Source of the DNA: Cyanobium sp. FGCU52
GTDB lineage: Bacteria > Cyanobacteriota > Cyanobacteriia > PCC-6307 > Cyanobiaceae
Direction of reading: 5' to 3'
NCBI GenBank assembly: GCA_024958715.1
Contig: JANWUS010000038.1
Location: 35,692 to 99,691, forward strand
Length of the DNA: 64,000 nucleotides
Shown: positions 7,900-16,457 of the stretch, in pieces
Layout: each line of letters starts with the position of its first letter
Numbering within the stretch: position 1 is the stretch's first letter
Made by a program: the position numbers and the translations under genes
Notes under the pieces: generated by a model
Seen by the model: the letters and a program-made list of their open reading frames with translations, nothing else
Databases searched by the model: none
What the model was told of the DNA's origin: nothing

Positions 7900-8424
7900 C
7901 TAACCCTCCGAAGCGTCTCGGCACCAGAGCGCCAGGCCGCCGCCGCGGCCCCGGGCAGCCAGCCAGGCGCTGCCCACCGGCGTCGAACCGGAGCCGATCA
8001 GGGCGAAGAAGGGCCGCCGGCGCGGGTCCGGTGCCGGCAGGGAACGGCTGAACAGGTCCCGCTCTCCGGCGCGGAGCCGGCAACGCTCGAAGCCGAAGAC
8101 CAGCAGCGGACGCCGGCCCTCCAGCACCCCTTCGCCCTCGAACCGCAGCTCGAGGGGGCCAAGCCGCACGCTGTTCACCAGGGCCAGGCGGTCCGCCGCC
8201 GGCCGGATCTCGAGCGTCGCCGCCAGCCCCCGCAGCAGCGCAGCCGCGAAGCCGGTGGGGCGGCTGCCGCTCCTGGGCCAGACCTGCTGCAGTCGCCACA
8301 CCCCGGCCAGCTGATCGCCGGCGAGGCCACTGCCGCTGCGGCGCACCTGGCGCTCCAGCGCCAGCAGGGCAGCCCCATCGGGCAACTCAGGGGCCTGCGG
8401 CGGGTGGGCGGGAGACAGCGACAC
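7900..8424 (-). CDS. Conserved cyanobacterial hypothetical, fibrillin/lipocalin-like
   Basis: 174 residues without a signal peptide. LAGVWRLQQVW near residues 40-50, a run of alternating hydrophobic strands and a WCRD ending recall the small beta-barrel PAP/fibrillin and lipocalin-like proteins of cyanobacteria, but this is by pattern only. It is convergent with the upstream membrane protein (13 nt between stops) and divergent from the hydrolase at 8510. Function unknown. Confidence 0.5.
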   Translation of the reverse strand: MSLSPAHPPQAPELPDGAALLALERQVRRSGSGLAGDQLAGVWRLQQVWPRSGSRPTGFAAALLRGLAATLEIRPAADRLALVNSVRLGPLELRFEGEGVLEGRRPLLVFGFERCRLRAGERDLFSRSLPAPDPRRRPFFALIGSGSTPVGSAWLAARGRGGGLALWCRDASEG

Positions 8425-8509
8425 GGAACCAGAGCGGAGGGAGGGATGGGCCAGGGCCCTGCCTCACCTTCTAGGACCTTCCTGCGAGCTGATCGGGGAG
8501 GATGTCGCC

Positions 8510-9259
8510 ATGGCCTCCACCACCCCGCGCGCCCCCGCCGGCAGCAGCGCCCCCGCCCAACCGATCGTGGTGCTGGGCGGCTTCCTGATCGATCCACCCG
8601 CCTACGGGCCGATGCTCGACAGCCTGCGCAGCTGCAGCAGCCAGCCGGTGACCCTCGTGGAGGTGGGCACGCCCGAATGGCTGCTCACCGTTTTCCCCTT
8701 CGCCTGGGCGCGCATCCTCGATCGGGTCGCCGCCACGGTGGCCGCCCAGGCCGCCGCCTCCCCCACCGGCCGCGTAACGCTGGTGGGCCACAGCTCGGGC
8801 GGCATCATGCTGCGCCTGTTCCTGGGCGATGGGCCGTTCGAGGGCCGGCGCTGGGGCGGTCGCCGCCGCGCCGACACCCTGGTGATGCTCGGCAGTCCCC
8901 ACACCGCGCTCAAGGCCACGCCGCTGCGCCGGCGGGTGGAGAGGGAGCTGCCGGGGGCCTTCTTCGCCGCGGCCGAGGAAGGAGAGCAGGTGCGCTACCT
9001 CTCGGTGGCCGGCGACCTCGACCTGGCCGATCCCGCCGCCACCGCCACGGCCCGGCGGATGGCCCCCGCCGCCTACCGCAACAGCACGGGCGATCCCCAC
9101 GACCGCGGCGACGGCCTGGTGCCGGTGAGCGCGGCCCTGCTGGCGGGCTCCGAGCACCTGGTGCTGCCGGGGGTCGCCCATGGCGGCGCCTTCGGATCCC
9201 GCTGGTACGGCACGCCCGCAGTGGTGGAGCAGTGGTGGGCCGCCCTCAGCGCTCCATGA
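8510..9259 (+). CDS. Alpha/beta hydrolase (lipase/esterase-like)
   Basis: 249 residues. The beta-strand VVLGGFLID opens the fold; the nucleophile elbow GHSSGG (Ser95) and the late PGVAHGG His complete the visible triad elements, with an Asp likely in GDPHDRGDGLVPV. The form is that of cytosolic triacylglycerol-lipase-like proteins of cyanobacteria and plastids. The substrate is not known. The stop overlaps the convergent HDAC-like gene by 14 nt. Confidence 0.75.
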   Translation: MASTTPRAPAGSSAPAQPIVVLGGFLIDPPAYGPMLDSLRSCSSQPVTLVEVGTPEWLLTVFPFAWARILDRVAATVAAQAAASPTGRVTLVGHSSGGIMLRLFLGDGPFEGRRWGGRRRADTLVMLGSPHTALKATPLRRRVERELPGAFFAAAEEGEQVRYLSVAGDLDLADPAATATARRMAPAAYRNSTGDPHDRGDGLVPVSAALLAGSEHLVLPGVAHGGAFGSRWYGTPAVVEQWWAALSAP

Positions 9260-10223
9260 GCACGGCCACGTGGGCGGCGCCGGCGGAGGCCAGGGCCTCC
9301 AGGTCGTAGCCGCCCTCGAGGGCGGACACCAGCCGGCCCTCGCAATGGCGCTCCGCCACCTCCATCACCAGGCGGGTGAGGGCGGCGAAGTGGCCGTCGC
9401 CCAGGCCGAGGTCGCCGAGGGGATCGCGCCGGTGGGCATCGAACCCCGCCGACACCAGCACGAAGTCGGGGGCGAAGGCCGTCGCCACGGCGGGCAGCTC
9501 CCGCCGCCAGAGCGCCACCAGCTCGTCGCCGCCCGTGCCGGCCGGCACCGGCATGTTCACGATGAAACCCTCCCCGGCGCCACCGCCCCGTTCCCGCGCC
9601 TCACCGCTGCCGGGATAGAGGGGGCTCTGGTGGCTGCCGAACACCAGCACCGAGGGGTCGCTCCAGAAGATCTCCTGGGTGCCGTTGCCGTGGTGCACGT
9701 CCCAGTCGAGGATCAGCACCCGACCGATCCCGTGCGTGGCCTGCAGGGCCCGGGCGGCGATCGCCACGTTGTTGTACAAACAGAAGCCCATCCCCCGGCA
9801 CGGACCGGCGTGGTGGCCCGGCGGACGGACGACGGCGAAGGCATTGCGCACACGCCCGGCCATCACCGCCTCCACGGCTGCCAGCACGCCCCCGGCGGCC
9901 AGGCGCGCCACCGCCTCCGAGCCGGGTCCGATGGCGGTGTCGCCGGTGGAGAGATGGTCGCGGCCGGCCTCCACGTCCTCCAGCACCCGCTCCAGATAGC
10001 CAGGGGTGTGGCAGCGCAGCAGCTCGGCCTCGCTGGCGGCGCGCGGCGGGAGCACGCGGCAATGCTCGAGCAGGCCGCTGCGGTGCAGACCCTGGATCAC
10101 CGCATCCACCCGGGCGGGTCGCTCGGGATGGCCGGCTCCGGTGTCGTGGTCGCGGTAGGCGGGATCGCAGACCAGGCCGGTGGGCGCCGTGGTGGTGCGG
10201 TCGGCGGGGAGGAGGGAGCCCAT
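9246..10223 (-). CDS. Histone deacetylase superfamily hydrolase (AcuC/AphA-like)
   Basis: 325 residues, the usual length for bacterial class II-like deacetylases. Zn and catalytic motifs are intact: RPPGHHAG (His137/138), DWDVHHGNG (Asp173, His177), SAGFDAH (Asp262) and EGGYDLEAL (Tyr306). Members remove acetyl groups from acetyl-polyamines or acetyl-lysine; the substrate cannot be told here. It has no signal peptide and is therefore cytoplasmic. Confidence 0.88.
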   Translation of the reverse strand: MGSLLPADRTTTAPTGLVCDPAYRDHDTGAGHPERPARVDAVIQGLHRSGLLEHCRVLPPRAASEAELLRCHTPGYLERVLEDVEAGRDHLSTGDTAIGPGSEAVARLAAGGVLAAVEAVMAGRVRNAFAVVRPPGHHAGPCRGMGFCLYNNVAIAARALQATHGIGRVLILDWDVHHGNGTQEIFWSDPSVLVFGSHQSPLYPGSGEARERGGGAGEGFIVNMPVPAGTGGDELVALWRRELPAVATAFAPDFVLVSAGFDAHRRDPLGDLGLGDGHFAALTRLVMEVAERHCEGRLVSALEGGYDLEALASAGAAHVAVLMER

Positions 10224-10265
10224 GGGCCCATCCTCGGCCCGCCGGCCGCCGCCGGGAGCACGGCC

Positions 10266-10634
10266 TCAGCTGCGCCGCAGCCAGTTCGGTGCCCCGCTGA
10301 ACCAGTCACCGAGATCGTCGCGGCGCGGATCGAAGGCGCCGTCGCTGCCCACCTCGCCCAGGTCCATGGCGGCGAGGAAGCTATCAAGGCCCCCTGCCGG
10401 CTCCCCCTGGAGCTGGCGGCGACGCGCCCTGCGCAGCCAGCTGCCGACGGTGGGGTCCCGGTCGGCGAACTTCTGCACGTAGATGCGCTCCTGCAGGGAG
10501 ACGGGAGCGGACTCGGCGATGCGCTCGATGATGTTCTGCAGCCGCAGGCGGGTGGGGGGTGTGAGCATCGGAGGCTCGAAACGGGTGGGCACGTGATAGC
10601 GATGCCCCTCCCCCCCGCCAGTGGCGATCGACAC
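10266..10634 (-). CDS. Conserved cyanobacterial hypothetical protein
   Basis: 122 residues from the ATG at 10634; a second ATG at 10568 would give about 100 residues and begin at the more conserved-looking PTRLRLQNIIERIAE. It is a charged helical protein with no membrane segment or known motif and a Trp-containing C-terminus. It lies 42 nt upstream of the HDAC-like gene on the same strand. Confidence 0.5.
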   Translation of the reverse strand: MSIATGGGEGHRYHVPTRFEPPMLTPPTRLRLQNIIERIAESAPVSLQERIYVQKFADRDPTVGSWLRRARRRQLQGEPAGGLDSFLAAMDLGEVGSDGAFDPRRDDLGDWFSGAPNWLRRS

Positions 10635-10735
10635 CTCCCGGGGCTCCTGTCAGCGGTCGCACGCGGCATGCCAGGGGCCCCACCGCAAGGCCCGGGGTGA
10701 TGCCTACGCTCCAGGATCAGGCGAGCGCCCACCGC

Positions 10736-11203
10736 ATGGCGAGAAGCCCCGCTTTGTTCCACCTCTCGATCCCCGCCAGCGACCTGGACGAAACCGAGCG
10801 GTGGTACGTCAACGGTCTCGGCTGCCGCGCCGGCCGCCGCAGCGACCGGGCCCTGATCCTCGACCTGGGCGGCCACCAGCTCGTGGCCCAGCTCGAGGGC
10901 CACGGGATCCCACCCCAGCGGGGCATCTATCCGCGCCACTTCGGCCTGGTGTTCGCCGAGGAGGCCGACTGGTGGCACCTGGTGGAGCGGGTGCGGGGCA
11001 ACGGCCTTCCGTTCGCCGTCGATCCCCGCTGCCGCTACGAGGGCGAGGAACTCGAACACCTCACGTTCTTCGTGGTGGATCCCTCCGGCAACTGGCTGGA
11101 GTTCAAGCACTACCGGCGTGCCCAGGCGATTCTCGGCTGCCACCACCTCAGCGAGGTGGGCGACCGCGAGCTGCGGGACGCGCCCCTGTCGCCAATGCCG
11201 TGA
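10736..11203 (+). CDS. VOC (glyoxalase/dioxygenase) superfamily protein
   Basis: 155 residues from ATG 10736, chosen because SPALFHLSIPASDLDETERWY starts the standard VOC fold; ATG 10700 is an alternative. Metal-site candidates are the His in the first strand, the His in RHFGLVF and the Glu in NWLEFKHY, the usual His/His/Glu arrangement. The family includes glyoxalase I, dioxygenases and resistance proteins, so the substrate is open. A small hypothetical gene follows after 5 nt. Confidence 0.78.
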   Translation: MARSPALFHLSIPASDLDETERWYVNGLGCRAGRRSDRALILDLGGHQLVAQLEGHGIPPQRGIYPRHFGLVFAEEADWWHLVERVRGNGLPFAVDPRCRYEGEELEHLTFFVVDPSGNWLEFKHYRRAQAILGCHHLSEVGDRELRDAPLSPMP

Positions 11204-11208
11204 GACCG

Positions 11209-11460
11209 ATGGATCCGAGCGCGGCCCGGCTGCGGGCACGCCTGCTGGAGTTCCTCAAGTTCCGCGTGCTCGCCGCCCAGGAAACCTTCTTCGACGATCT
11301 GCGCCTCCCCGAAGCCGAGCAGGTCCCCGCCGAATGGGACGGGCTTGACGTCGCCGCCTTCCGGGCCTGGCTCGCCCCGCTCTGGCCGGAGGCCCTGGCT
11401 CTGGCCGATGCCGACCTGCGCCGCTGCCTGGAGGATGCCCGTCGTCTCTATCTGCCCTGA
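11209..11460 (+). CDS. Small helical hypothetical protein
   Basis: 83 residues, starting 5 nt after the VOC gene and so almost certainly in its operon. It is helical, acidic and rich in Leu and Ala, with FLKFRVLAAQETFFDDLRLP near residues 15-34; no signal or membrane segment. It resembles conserved short picocyanobacterial proteins of unknown function. Confidence 0.55.
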   Translation: MDPSAARLRARLLEFLKFRVLAAQETFFDDLRLPEAEQVPAEWDGLDVAAFRAWLAPLWPEALALADADLRRCLEDARRLYLP

Positions 11461-11483
11461 ACCGGAGTCCGGCGCCTCCCCCT

Positions 11484-12794
11484 TCAGCCCGTGAGCGGCA
11501 GCCAGCGGCAGGAGGCGATCAGCTCCTCGGGATCGAGGGCGGCCGCCCGCCGCACCTCGGCCTGCTGTCCCGCCACCAGCGTGTCGTGAAGCAGGGGTCC
11601 CATGGCCTGGCGCAGCGGCAGGCTGGCGGCGAAGGCGGCGCTGGCGGCCGCCAGATCGAGGGGCAGGCGCTCCGGCGGCTCCGCCAGCAGGGCCGGATCG
11701 CCCAGCACCGGATCCGGCAGGGGCTGGGGATTGCGCAGCCCGTCCTGCACCAGCGCCTGCAGCGCCCCCAGCAGCAGGTAGGGGTTGGCGGCCAGGTCGG
11801 CGGTCTTGAGTTCGAGGTGGGCGTCCACCCCGTCGCCCTCCGTCGGCACCAGCCGCAGGGCCGCCTCCCGGTTCTCCACCCCCCAGGCCCGGAAGGGGGC
11901 CGACCAGCGGCTGGGCGCCAGCCGCCGATAGGACACCGCCAGGGGACAGCCGATCGGCATCAGAGCGGGCAGGGCCTCCAGCAGGGCCCCCAGCAGGCCC
12001 GCCCCGGCCGGCGGGAGCCCCCCCGGTCCATCGCCCCCCTGCAGCAGCGGCACGTCCTGACGGGTGAAGGAGAGGTGCACGTGGCCGCCGTTGCCCACCC
12101 GCGTGGCCTCCGGCAGGGGGCTGAAGCTCGCCCGCCAGCCGAAGCGCCGGCTGACCCGTTGGATCAGCAGCTTCGCGAGCACCAGCCGGTCGGCCGCCTC
12201 GAGAGGGTCGCCGGGCGCGAGCGAGAGCTCGAACTGGGCGGCACCGTATTCCGGATGGAACTGCAGCCAGGGCAGCCCGGCGGCATCGAGGGCATCCAGC
12301 AGGGCGCCGGCGTAGTCCAGGCCCTCCACGAGGCGATCGGCGCCGTAGGGACCTCCGGCCAGGGCGGGGGCGGCCTCCCCCCGGGGCCCGGGATCGGCCA
12401 CCAGCCACTCGATCTCGAAGCCGGCGGTCACGGCCACCCCCTCGGCGGCGAGGGCATCGCGGCCGGCCCGGCAGAAGCTGCGCTGATCGGCGGCATAGGC
12501 GCTGCCATCCCGGAGGTGCCGGTCACCGGGGGCCCAGAACCAGCCCGCCGCGGGCTCCAGGGGCCGCAGGGCCTCGGCATCGGCCACCAGCCGCAGATCG
12601 CCATCCGGCACCGCCAGTGGATGATCGCCATCCGGCAGGCCGTCGATCCGCCAGGCGTCGGAGACCGGCGAGAAGCCCACCCCGAGGCGGGCCGCCGCCG
12701 CGAAGCGATCCCCCGGCACCACCTTCACCAGCACGGCGCCGGCATGGTTCACGAAGGTCACCGCCACGCGGCGCGGGGAGTCGGGAACGGACAT
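11484..12794 (-). CDS. Glutamine synthetase superfamily protein (GlnA-like, not GlnA)
   Basis: 436 residues. Active-site elements of the GS fold are present: GFEIEW (metal Glu127/129), EYGAAQFELSL (about 182-192), NGGHVHLSF (235-243) and ENREAALR. It is shorter and more diverged than GlnA, and nearer to the GS-like enzymes that ligate glutamate to amines (polyamine or ethylamine catabolism). The divergent neighbour is an isochorismatase-family hydrolase, which may act on the same compound. The true cellular GS here is GlnN at 23.5 kb or a GlnA elsewhere. Substrate unknown. Confidence 0.78.
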   Translation of the reverse strand: MSVPDSPRRVAVTFVNHAGAVLVKVVPGDRFAAAARLGVGFSPVSDAWRIDGLPDGDHPLAVPDGDLRLVADAEALRPLEPAAGWFWAPGDRHLRDGSAYAADQRSFCRAGRDALAAEGVAVTAGFEIEWLVADPGPRGEAAPALAGGPYGADRLVEGLDYAGALLDALDAAGLPWLQFHPEYGAAQFELSLAPGDPLEAADRLVLAKLLIQRVSRRFGWRASFSPLPEATRVGNGGHVHLSFTRQDVPLLQGGDGPGGLPPAGAGLLGALLEALPALMPIGCPLAVSYRRLAPSRWSAPFRAWGVENREAALRLVPTEGDGVDAHLELKTADLAANPYLLLGALQALVQDGLRNPQPLPDPVLGDPALLAEPPERLPLDLAAASAAFAASLPLRQAMGPLLHDTLVAGQQAEVRRAAALDPEELIASCRWLPLTG

Positions 12795-12799
12795 GCCGG

Positions 12800-12811
12800 G
12801 GTGACGTCACC
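12800..12811. promoter_or_regulatory. 12-bp perfect palindrome GGTGACGTCACC
   Basis: Lies in the 52-bp gap between the GS-like gene and the divergent isochorismatase gene, 6 nt from the start of the former. A site shared by both promoters is plausible. The binding protein is unknown. Confidence 0.45.
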
Positions 12812-12846
12812 ACCGTCATGATTGCCCCGCCGGGCCATACGCCGCC

Positions 12847-13437
12847 ATGGATGCCGTCTGCCTTCGCCCGTCGCGCAGCGCCCTGCTGCTGGTGGATCTG
12901 CAGAACGGCACCTGCGGAGCAGGCCAGGAACAACTGCGCCCGGCCTTCGGTGCCCTGTTCCGCCAGCGCACCCTGCCGGCAGCCCGCCGGGCCCTGGCGG
13001 ATGCCCGCCGCGCCGGCGCCGAAGTGATCCACACCGTGATCGCCAACCTCACGGCCGACGGCCGCGACCGCAGCCTCGACTACAAGCGCTGCGGCATGGG
13101 CTTTCCCCCCGGCTCGGCGGAGGCCCGGGTGATCGAGGAGCTCGCCCCCCTGGCCGACGAGCTGGTGCTGCCCAAGAGCTCCTCATCGCCCTTCAGCTCC
13201 ACCACCCTCGACTACCTGCTGCGCAACATCGGCATCGAGGTGCTGGTGGTGGCCGGGATCCTCACCGACCAGTGCATCGACCACACCTGCAAGGACGCCG
13301 CCGATCGCGGCTACCGGGTGGTGTGCCTGCACGACGCCTGCATGGCCGAGAGCCTGGAGCGGCACGAGGCCGCACTGGCCTGCTTCCGCGGCTACGCCGA
13401 GCAGCGCCGGGCCGACGAGATCATCTGGCGGGAGTGA
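12847..13437 (+). CDS. Isochorismatase-family cysteine hydrolase
   Basis: 196 residues. The Asp-Lys-Cys triad is visible as VDLQNG (Asp17), VLPKSSSS (Lys110) and GILTDQCIDHT (Cys143), with the cis-peptide GILTD. Members hydrolyse N-carbamoyl compounds, nicotinamide, ureidoacrylate or isochorismate. Pairing with a GS-like ligase suggests a small nitrogen compound. Its 3' end overlaps the convergent gene by 17 nt. Confidence 0.85.
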   Translation: MDAVCLRPSRSALLLVDLQNGTCGAGQEQLRPAFGALFRQRTLPAARRALADARRAGAEVIHTVIANLTADGRDRSLDYKRCGMGFPPGSAEARVIEELAPLADELVLPKSSSSPFSSTTLDYLLRNIGIEVLVVAGILTDQCIDHTCKDAADRGYRVVCLHDACMAESLERHEAALACFRGYAEQRRADEIIWRE

Positions 13438-13858
13438 GGGTGTGGGCCTTTGAGCCGGCCGACGCGCCGCGCAGCGCCCGCTCCACCACCGGCACGTCCT
13501 CGCAGTAGGGAAGCCGGCCCATCTCCTGGGGCGTTTCCACCGGCTTGCCGAAGCGGCGCTGCACCGCCTGCAGGCGCAGATTGATCGAGCACTGGGCCAC
13601 CATCCAGGGCAGCAGTTTGCCTTTGTCGCGCGGCATCGGCCCAAGGGCCTCCGCCTCCCGGAACAGGGGGCCGAGTTCGTTGGCCCAGAGGGAGAGAGTC
13701 ACCGGATCGTCCTGCACCCGCCCATGGCTGAGGGCGGCCTGATCCCAGGCCGTGCGCTCGTCGCGCCGCAGCAGCACCACCAGCAGGGCCGTGGCGGCCA
13801 GCAGCAGGCCGCTGCCCACCAGCAGGCGGCGGCGGAGCCCGGCGGGGGAGAGCGGCAA
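13421..13858 (-). CDS. Hypothetical membrane-anchored protein
   Basis: 145 residues with one N-terminal helix (about 12-30) and a hydrophilic outer part of about 110 residues. It contains AWDQAALSHGRVQDDP and SLWANELGPLFREAE; no known motif was recognised. It is divergent from the AEC transporter at 13883. Confidence 0.5.
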   Translation of the reverse strand: MPLSPAGLRRRLLVGSGLLLAATALLVVLLRRDERTAWDQAALSHGRVQDDPVTLSLWANELGPLFREAEALGPMPRDKGKLLPWMVAQCSINLRLQAVQRRFGKPVETPQEMGRLPYCEDVPVVERALRGASAGSKAHTLTPAR

Positions 13859-13882
13859 GGATCGGCGGAACGACGGCGCAGG

Positions 13883-14812
13883 ATGGCACCGTACCCGGCG
13901 CGACCCGTGCTGCGCTTCGCCCTCGAACTGCTGCCCGCCCTCGGGCTGGGCCTGCTGCTCGGGCGGGCCTTCCCCTGGCTTCCGGCCCGCCTGGCCGGCC
14001 CCCTGATCCAGTGGGGCGTGCCGATCAGCCTCGCCGGCCTGCTGCTGCGCGCAGGCCTGCGCCCCGGCCTGCTGATCTCCGGCGCGATGGCGCTCGGCGG
14101 CACCGTGCTCGGCCTGCTGCTGGTGCGCAGCCTGCCGGCGCTGCGGCGGGCTCTGCCCAGCGGCAGCCTGCAGCTAGGGAGCATCACCGGCAACACCGCC
14201 TACTGGGGGCTGCCGGTGGCGGTGGCCCTGCTGCCGGCGGCGGCGATCAGCCATGCGATCACCTACGACCTGGTGGGCACCCTGATCACCTGGACGATCG
14301 GCCCCCTGCTGGTGGAGGGCCTGCCCGCCCGCTGGGCCGCCCTGTTCGCCGCCCTGCGCACCAGCCCGGCGAGTCGCGGCCTGGTGGTGGCCCTGCTGGT
14401 GCAGCTCACCCCCTGGAGCACGGAGGCGGCGACCGTGCTGGCGTGGCCGGCCAGGATCGTGCTGCTCGTCGCCCTGGCGGTGGTGGGGATGCGCCTGGGG
14501 GTGATGCTGCGGCAGTCCAGGCCCCCGGCGCCCTCGAAGGTGGGAGCGGCCCTGGCGATCAAGCTCGTGCTGTTCCCGGCCCTGATGCTGGCCGCCGCCC
14601 TGGCCCTCGCCCTGCCCCCCCCTGTGCGGGAGGCGGTGGTGCTGCAGGCGGCGGCGCCCACCGCGATCTCGGTGCTGCTGCTGGCGGAGGCCACCCCGGG
14701 CGCGGCGGATGTGGAGGGGGCCGCCGCCCTGGTGCTGGGCAGCACCCTGCTGGCCCTGGCCACGGTGCCTCTGTGGTGGGCGGTGCTGGCCGCCGTGGGT
14801 GGACAGGGCTGA
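13883..14812 (+). CDS. AEC-type (auxin efflux carrier family) permease
   Basis: 309 residues, about ten hydrophobic helices in two repeats, with GSITGNTAYWGLPVAVALL around residues 98-116 and the second-half motif LQAAAPTAISVLLLAE, as in AEC/BART-fold carriers. Bacterial members move malate, malonate or other anions; nothing here points to a substrate. The ATG at 13883 gives the shortest sensible N-terminus. Confidence 0.78.
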   Translation: MAPYPARPVLRFALELLPALGLGLLLGRAFPWLPARLAGPLIQWGVPISLAGLLLRAGLRPGLLISGAMALGGTVLGLLLVRSLPALRRALPSGSLQLGSITGNTAYWGLPVAVALLPAAAISHAITYDLVGTLITWTIGPLLVEGLPARWAALFAALRTSPASRGLVVALLVQLTPWSTEAATVLAWPARIVLLVALAVVGMRLGVMLRQSRPPAPSKVGAALAIKLVLFPALMLAAALALALPPPVREAVVLQAAAPTAISVLLLAEATPGAADVEGAAALVLGSTLLALATVPLWWAVLAAVGGQG

Positions 14813-14877
14813 GGGGGAAGGGAGGGAGGTCCACCCCGCCATCGCCCGGGCGTCCCTGCCACGCTGGTCGCCGTCCC

Positions 14878-15477
14878 ATGGGCCCACCAGCCCACCGCCC
14901 CGCCGTGACCTTCGCCGCCCTGCGCCGTGAGCTGAAGATGATCTTCTGGCTGCCGCTGCTGGTGGTCGCGGTGCCCTGGGGCCAGGAACTGATCGACCAG
15001 GTGGCCTTCGGCGGGCAGTGGAACCTGCCGATGCTGCCGGGCGGCTCGTTCCTGGGGGTGCTCACCGCGCCATTCAGCCATGGCGGCTTCGGCCATCTGA
15101 TCAGCAACACCCTCTGGTTCGTGCCGCTGAGCTGGCTGGTGCTGGCCAAGAGCCGCCGCGACTATCTCGCCGTGTGGCTGGGGGTGTACGCCACCGCCAT
15201 CCCGGTCTGGTTGTTCTGGCCGGTGGGCAGCCATGGCCTGTCGGGCGTGATCTACGGCCTGCTCGGCTATCTGCTGCTGATCGGCTGGCTGGAGAAACGG
15301 CCCGTGTCGATGGCCCTCTCGGTGCTGTGCCTGGTGCTCTATGGCGGCATGCTGCCCACCCTGCTGCCCTTCCTCACGCCGCCGGGAGTGAGCTGGATCG
15401 GCCATGCCTCCGGCTTCGCCGGCGGGGTGCTGGCGGCGCTGGCGATCCACCGGGAACGGCCTGGCTCCCTTCCCTAG
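14878..15477 (+). CDS. Rhomboid family intramembrane serine protease
   Basis: 199 residues, six helices. The catalytic serine is in GSHGLSG (Ser122) and the histidine in GHASG (His176); HLISNTLWF supplies the conserved HxxxN (His73, Asn77). Both catalytic residues are present, so activity is expected on membrane-anchored substrates. ATG 14878 was used; ATG 14938 would cut the first basic segment. Confidence 0.88.
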   Translation: MGPPAHRPAVTFAALRRELKMIFWLPLLVVAVPWGQELIDQVAFGGQWNLPMLPGGSFLGVLTAPFSHGGFGHLISNTLWFVPLSWLVLAKSRRDYLAVWLGVYATAIPVWLFWPVGSHGLSGVIYGLLGYLLLIGWLEKRPVSMALSVLCLVLYGGMLPTLLPFLTPPGVSWIGHASGFAGGVLAALAIHRERPGSLP

Positions 15478-15508
15478 GCTGCACCGTCCCTCCGAATCCC
15501 CTCGGATC

Positions 15509-16438
15509 ATGGGCCTCGCCGCGAGCGTCTTCGGGTTGCTGGCCGCCCTGATCCAGCTGCAGGGCGATCCCCTGGCCGGTGGACGGCTCACCGGCAGCGT
15601 GCGCCTTCCCCTCGAGCGGGCCTCCGGCGGCGACACCCCGGTGCTCACCTTCACCAGCCCACGGGGATCGGTGCGGCTGCTGCTCGACACCGGCGCCACC
15701 TCCTCGATGCTCACCCCCGGCGCGGCGGAGCGGCTGGGTCTGGAGGCCCGCCCCCTTCCCCGCAAGGCCTTCGCCCTCTCCGGTGGCGGCAGCGGCTGCG
15801 AGCACCTGCAGCCGGCCCGCACCACCCTGCCCGATCTCTCCCTGCGGGGCGAGGGGGAGGGGGTGAGCCTGCGGGGGGCGGAAGCACTGGTGATGGAGGT
15901 GGCCGCCCTGCCGGCCGGGGTCGACGGGGTGCTGGGGGCGCCGTCCCTGCGGCAGCTGCCGATCCGGGTGGATCCGCCGGCCGGCCGGCTCAGCCTCGGA
16001 CGCACGGCCCTCGGCCTCAACCTCCGGCAGCGAACGCCGCCTCGCCAGACGCTGCCCCTGGAATGGCGGCGGGGCGTGCCGGTGCTGCGGCTGGCGAGCG
16101 TGGGGGGCCCGGTGGAGGCCCTCGCCGACAGCGGCGCCGAAGGCCTGTTCCTCAGCCCGGCGCTGGCGGCACGCCTCCATCCCCTCGGGGCGCCGAAGCC
16201 CCTGCGGCTGGTGGGCTTCTGCGGCGAGCAGACGGTGCGGCGTCAGCCCTTCGCCGGCCTGGGCCTGCCGGGGGAGCCCGCGGACCTCGACGCGGTGAGG
16301 CCCGTGGAGGGCATCGTCACCACCAACCCGATCTTCCAGGATCTGGGGGTGGAGGCGATCCTGGGGCAGGAACTGCTGCGGCAGCGGGTGCAGCTGTGGC
16401 GGCTCGATGCACCCGAGCCGAGGCTGGAGCTGTGGTGA
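15509..16438 (+). CDS. Two-lobed retropepsin-like aspartic protease, exported
   Basis: 309 residues with a signal-like N-terminus. Each half has an active-site triplet in the retropepsin setting: LLLDTGATSSML (Asp60) and ALADSGAEGLFL (Asp207). Most bacterial homologues carry one DTG per chain and dimerise; here two half-sites sit in one chain. The substrate is unknown. It follows the rhomboid gene by 31 nt on the same strand. Confidence 0.75.
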   Translation: MGLAASVFGLLAALIQLQGDPLAGGRLTGSVRLPLERASGGDTPVLTFTSPRGSVRLLLDTGATSSMLTPGAAERLGLEARPLPRKAFALSGGGSGCEHLQPARTTLPDLSLRGEGEGVSLRGAEALVMEVAALPAGVDGVLGAPSLRQLPIRVDPPAGRLSLGRTALGLNLRQRTPPRQTLPLEWRRGVPVLRLASVGGPVEALADSGAEGLFLSPALAARLHPLGAPKPLRLVGFCGEQTVRRQPFAGLGLPGEPADLDAVRPVEGIVTTNPIFQDLGVEAILGQELLRQRVQLWRLDAPEPRLELW

Positions 16439-16457
16439 CCCTTCCTGTGGTGACGCT

